Shown in pieces: positions 63,001-64,000 of a DNA stretch of 64,000 nt. Origin of the DNA: an uncultured Lachnospiraceae bacterium (GTDB lineage: Bacteria; Bacillota; Clostridia; Lachnospirales; Lachnospiraceae). The notes under the pieces are model-generated. The model made no database searches and had not been told where the DNA came from. It worked only from the letters and a program-made list of their open reading frames with translations. Both the position numbers and the translations under genes were made by a program. The stretch spans positions 1-64,000 of the forward strand of contig CAJURT010000014.1 in NCBI GenBank assembly GCA_910588875.1, in the 5' to 3' direction. Numbering within the stretch: position 1 is the first letter of the stretch; each line of letters begins with the position of its first letter.

Positions 63001-63261
63001 GAAGAACTGCCGGATCCCAATGACCCGGAGAGCCCGGAGAGGATTACCATCTTAGAGAACGGTGTGCCACGCACTTATCTGAAGATGTGGGATCCGGAGA
63101 AGGAGGAGTTTATGTATATCCCGGAGGATGAGATTCCCCTGGCATTTATGCTTCCCCCCACAGGAGACCGGTCCCGAAGGATAATATGGGCAATGGTTTG
63201 CGGGCTTTCCCTGTCCGGCATGGCGGCGCTTTCATGGGGCAGGAGAAGAAAGAAGCACTAG
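57076..63261 (+). CDS. Large LPXTG-type surface protein with beta-helix and Cna-B-like domains
   Basis: 2061 residues, Sec-exported and wall-anchored. In order: signal peptide (1-38); a Cys/His-rich region (about 50-115) with HVHTFACYEH and DHDMSGCEA; a Gly/Ser/Glu low-complexity region (about 150-345); an acidic region; a second H-x-H-x-x-x-C motif (HIHSEECY, about 518); two long right-handed beta-helix blocks (about 546-970 and 978-1640) with GGxIxxNxA and GGGIY repeats; Cna-B-like domains (about 1680-1880); a Pro-rich spacer with a Gly9 run (about 1934); and LPPTG at 2026-2030, followed by a membrane helix and RRRKKH. Probably an adhesin; ligand unknown. No sortase is in the window. Confidence 0.88.
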   Translation: MKRRYFKRLCNRAVSLAVAFSMTASLCLVASVMPTAGAEEAGEAETFGEPHVHTFACYEHFELDCKEGHPEDGHRERCYTYSGELVCGMEEGQLHDHDMSGCEAVARVLVCKEDADGDILGDGTDLIAGEEEEETEEEPDKEERGPAGEGGSGGGSGSGNGSGGSNESVSAPEKPEGNGIGSGETKAEDGSVPGESEDSGSQEGGTGSEGDGGNVSAGGNEGAGGSGGNGGSSDIEGEENEGSIGAGGNESQGGADAGNGQEEDGAGSGGSGEDGSTGSDGSEGNGSTGAGGDEDGGSGSTEGNGAEAGAGSSGTEENGTGGETASEGNDSKSNGDANEDQAVGENYALFTAGRLMQGHVSMRRIDAGSWFLVNHTAPDLAAVGDAEEAEDAAAEKPDGDWETEEPESAPEEEEEDHISGEDGRRESEPDSRESAGEDLTVSPDVDHVEDKETEEAVPAEGTAAGTGNSEEASAGLDETESDPGEEEEIREIPAGEETVAGGIASASNADGAIDEEGHIHSEECYVTIYRCRGMMLMAVREGNVRNQEELEKAVAEGKEIVIANSFPVNSTIVLQSGKPVVMDLNGYTLQFEGPADAAMFSVPGGAALTVKDSESSWKKVQPVRKGAVDKPGQTVYDEVTKELTYYVTECEVNLDGRSTTNTVWEYAVDLDSSGVGTLDGNGKKAVIDLTGGTFNMESGRIRNKDGWHGLWAEKDYNNTVYIKGGYIVDCGASDQDGGAILIKTGGLTVSGGVIANNKGKQGGAVYADQYVTMSATGGIIANNTARYNGAGIRCVNAKVEISGEAAIVGNRANEGGGGIFYEGGRENKYNITVAGGCIAGNHAVQNGGGIYFLNSFLKEGKSDNSISRSAIIANNYAGGNGGGIYANNSSVAFGKDTEAPSVTGNTAKQQGGGIYSDGQKMITIGGKSIIAANTANDTTADSNSTYPAPSHTASFTIGTDCYVEGMWNTSLNGAVASVADLRNAINGASSNPLDTTVIPLGGNLTMEGEQTLGVDKGKNIVLDLRGYKIEGNPADGGSIFSVTGKDSSLTIRDSEAGEDPAPQRVGASAGIPENAGRVGTYENGLLTYYVAESDSTGIHTAEQTWEYRLDPGARTGNKKPGVIQASGADSVISAWDNARIVIEGGMITNPGGRHGISVEKNSALMMKGGYIVGSGSESGTGSGKADGGGIIAKGSRLQMTGGVIAGNKASGDGGGIKVEDFREEVTANGKRAVTVTKSNLQITGGIIAANTAQDRGGGLGIDGGSAQIGGDTVIAGNLAHGQTPREGSEEGEEDVEDGDKWKNAVNFHGGGGIFFNGDKEIGETLKIQDDCYITNNYADKANIHTGTGGTGGGGIFARGLLQMSGGNVTGNRAKAAGGGVYLHSYYGKAATADQFPTRVGQYTMTGGTIAGNYAETEEGGGLRVDGKEGSIKGSGIYITNNKTGTIENWGGGGIFVMSSAGLNIRNVLITENTAEGFGGGVAGCNHGTNRVFAIQGGAIFNNTAFGGGGKLEGYQSQALPKKDHRNHADRIDARTPVIEGEKKTEFIAYSYDGGKKSYQDFYCSNISQVYDRMLGGGSANWSGSYSNSSKTEEHLPEASPLRIEADSYASASNMIGLNANPASGAVTAAKNTAGVFITGNRSAAHGGGVMSNGTFEIGSNPGGEGGLTIRKEVQLADGTKISDNNEKFTFKVSWKDENGREDNSGRVYIGLLDPAVSDQKQEIEIRCGDTVELYNGQSLKIAGLPIGEYEVREISGDAYVRLPHNGLANGPLWQHFASEAIFRNIPKGKLTIKKAIYEGGSPIPAGDPRESDEFRFTVKFTDKQGNMLLGEYPDAYPYTKNEEEYTMPSEGGKIYPTVSNGGEFTLKHNESITIHDLPAGAYYEVAEKKAEGYLSVPVKKGIVENSGTASYLEIHNESGRDPENPEDPTPNHPGGGGGGGGGGGSDPKDPTPPPTETSPETPSEEAAEPEPPAYPEELPDPNDPESPERITILENGVPRTYLKMWDPEKEEFMYIPEDEIPLAFMLPPTGDRSRRIIWAMVCGLSLSGMAALSWGRRRKKH

Positions 63262-63353
63262 TGTACGGGCCGGCACACTGGTACTGGGAGCCGGAGAGAA
63301 AAGAGACGGAAGAGAAAGCCTGACAGGGCTGGAAAACAGGAAAAGAAGAGAAA

Positions 63354-63382
63354 TACGGCAGGGCTTGAAACGCCCTGCCGTA
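63354..63382. terminator. Terminator between the surface protein and DUF4364 genes
   Basis: TACGGCAGGGC (63354-63364), 7-base loop, GCCCTGCCGTA (63372-63382). The minus strand continues TTTCTCTTCTTTTCC, favouring the leftward gene, but the convergent layout suits both. Confidence 0.72.
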
Positions 63383-63401
63383 TGTTATCGATATCTTGTA
63401 T

Positions 63402-63932
63402 TTATGCATTGTGATCCCGCATCAATGTCCTCATGACAAAGGCATAGATCTCCTGGCTGCGAGATTCCCAGTGGGAGCACATCAGTTCCGCCTGGTCTTT
63501 GTCAGGGACGGAGAGTTCCAGGCTGATCAGGGAACTTCTCCCTTCCCGGACCTCACAGTGGACAACGTAATCCTGGTTGGTGGATTTGTAGTAGTCGGAG
63601 ATGGTGCTGACCTCATTGCGCATGCGGAAACGGTTCTCTTTCAGGTAATGGTCCATGTCCTCCACGATGGCAGGGGAGATGTTGCTTCCGAAAAAACTCA
63701 GAGTGTCCTCCCCCTCCCGGGTGATCTCATAGCGGGTGCTGTTGTGGGAGGATTCTGCATGGACAAGGCCGGACTCCTGGAGTTCGTTCAGCGCCTGCTG
63801 CAGGGTGAAATAGCTGGTGTATTCGTGCTGCAGGAAAAATTCCGTCAGCTGTGCATTGGTCAGTGGGAAGTTCACCTGCTTGAGCATATAGAGATTCATC
63901 AGTTTATATAGGGTCATGGGATCCGATAACAT
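63402..63932 (-). CDS. DUF4364 family protein
   Basis: 176-residue protein of a Firmicutes winged-helix family of unknown function. TLYKLMNLYMLKQVNFPLTN and FTLQQALNELQESGLVHAES form the helix-turn-helix and wing, and YEITREGEDTLSFF is the family core. Start is ATG 63932, or possibly the internal Met at residue 6. Likely a DNA-binding regulator; the target is unknown. Its upstream region runs to the window end. Confidence 0.85.
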   Translation of the reverse strand: MLSDPMTLYKLMNLYMLKQVNFPLTNAQLTEFFLQHEYTSYFTLQQALNELQESGLVHAESSHNSTRYEITREGEDTLSFFGSNISPAIVEDMDHYLKENRFRMRNEVSTISDYYKSTNQDYVVHCEVREGRSSLISLELSVPDKDQAELMCSHWESRSQEIYAFVMRTLMRDHNA

Positions 63933-64000
63933 AACGCAGCCTCTCTTTGTGTCATAGAAGTCTAAACTTTTTCTTTATCATACCAATTTAAACCTTTTAA

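Overview
This window reads as chromosome from a Lachnospiraceae-type Clostridia, probably an anaerobic gut or rumen commensal. The evidence is a moderately high G+C content for Firmicutes (mid-fifties percent by eye), AGGAGG-type ribosome sites on almost every gene, and typical clostridial families (DUF1846, DUF4364, DUF3842, DUF5684, WhiA, HprK, RpoN, TRAP and BMP transporters). I saw no rRNA, tRNA, IS element, prophage or CRISPR array. Most genes lie on the plus strand in short operons, and no gene-free stretch exceeds about 300 bases.

Region by region. 1-5.8 kb: the end of truB, then ribF, a convergent DUF1846 gene, a DUF4015 lipoprotein and a DUF1653 protein. 5.9-12.1 kb: uvrC, then hprK-murB-rapZ-whiA and an HPr-like gene whose His15 is Glu (Crh-like), closed by a strong terminator. 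12.1-22.3 kb: a salvage cluster of histidine phosphatase, class II aldolase, zinc alcohol dehydrogenase, mtnA, a four-gene BMP-type nucleoside ABC importer and an MTA/SAH-type deaminase, closed by a perfect 16-bp hairpin. 22.3-27.5 kb: HAD phosphatase, parvulin-like foldase lipoprotein, DUF5721, a small membrane protein, and htpG behind an exact CIRCE operator. 27.5-32.1 kb, minus strand: a MarR regulator with its own promoter and operator-like repeats, a terminator, and a tight four-gene operon of two ABC-2 transporters. 32.2-36.2 kb: an Rnl2-like RNA ligase and an HD-phosphohydrolase/P-loop kinase (HD-Pnk-like), separated by a YhcC-type radical SAM gene and truA. 36.2-46.8 kb: DegV, DJ-1, PIN-like, NUDIX, YihY, a heterodimeric ABC exporter, NusG-II domain protein, recO, a lipoprotein and glycyl-tRNA synthetase. 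46.8-54.4 kb: a ROK regulator, a DctPQM TRAP transporter, an M81 (MlrC-like) protein and an M24-like protein. 54.4-64 kb: DUF3842, DUF5684, rpoN, a 2061-residue LPPTG-anchored surface protein and DUF4364.

The most interesting system is the 12.1-22.3 kb cluster. Together the genes could import a 5'-deoxy- or 5'-methylthio-nucleoside, deaminate it, isomerise the sugar phosphate and split it to DHAP plus a small aldehyde that the dehydrogenase reduces: a DHAP-shunt-like salvage route that could work without an MTR kinase if a purine nucleoside phosphorylase acts after the deaminase. Second is the ligase plus HD-Pnk pair, which has the parts of an RNA end-healing and sealing system. Regulatory details worth attention are the Glu15 HPr paralogue, CIRCE control of htpG, the MarR operator and terminator arrangement, and a 25-bp perfect hairpin whose 3-base loop is a stop codon.
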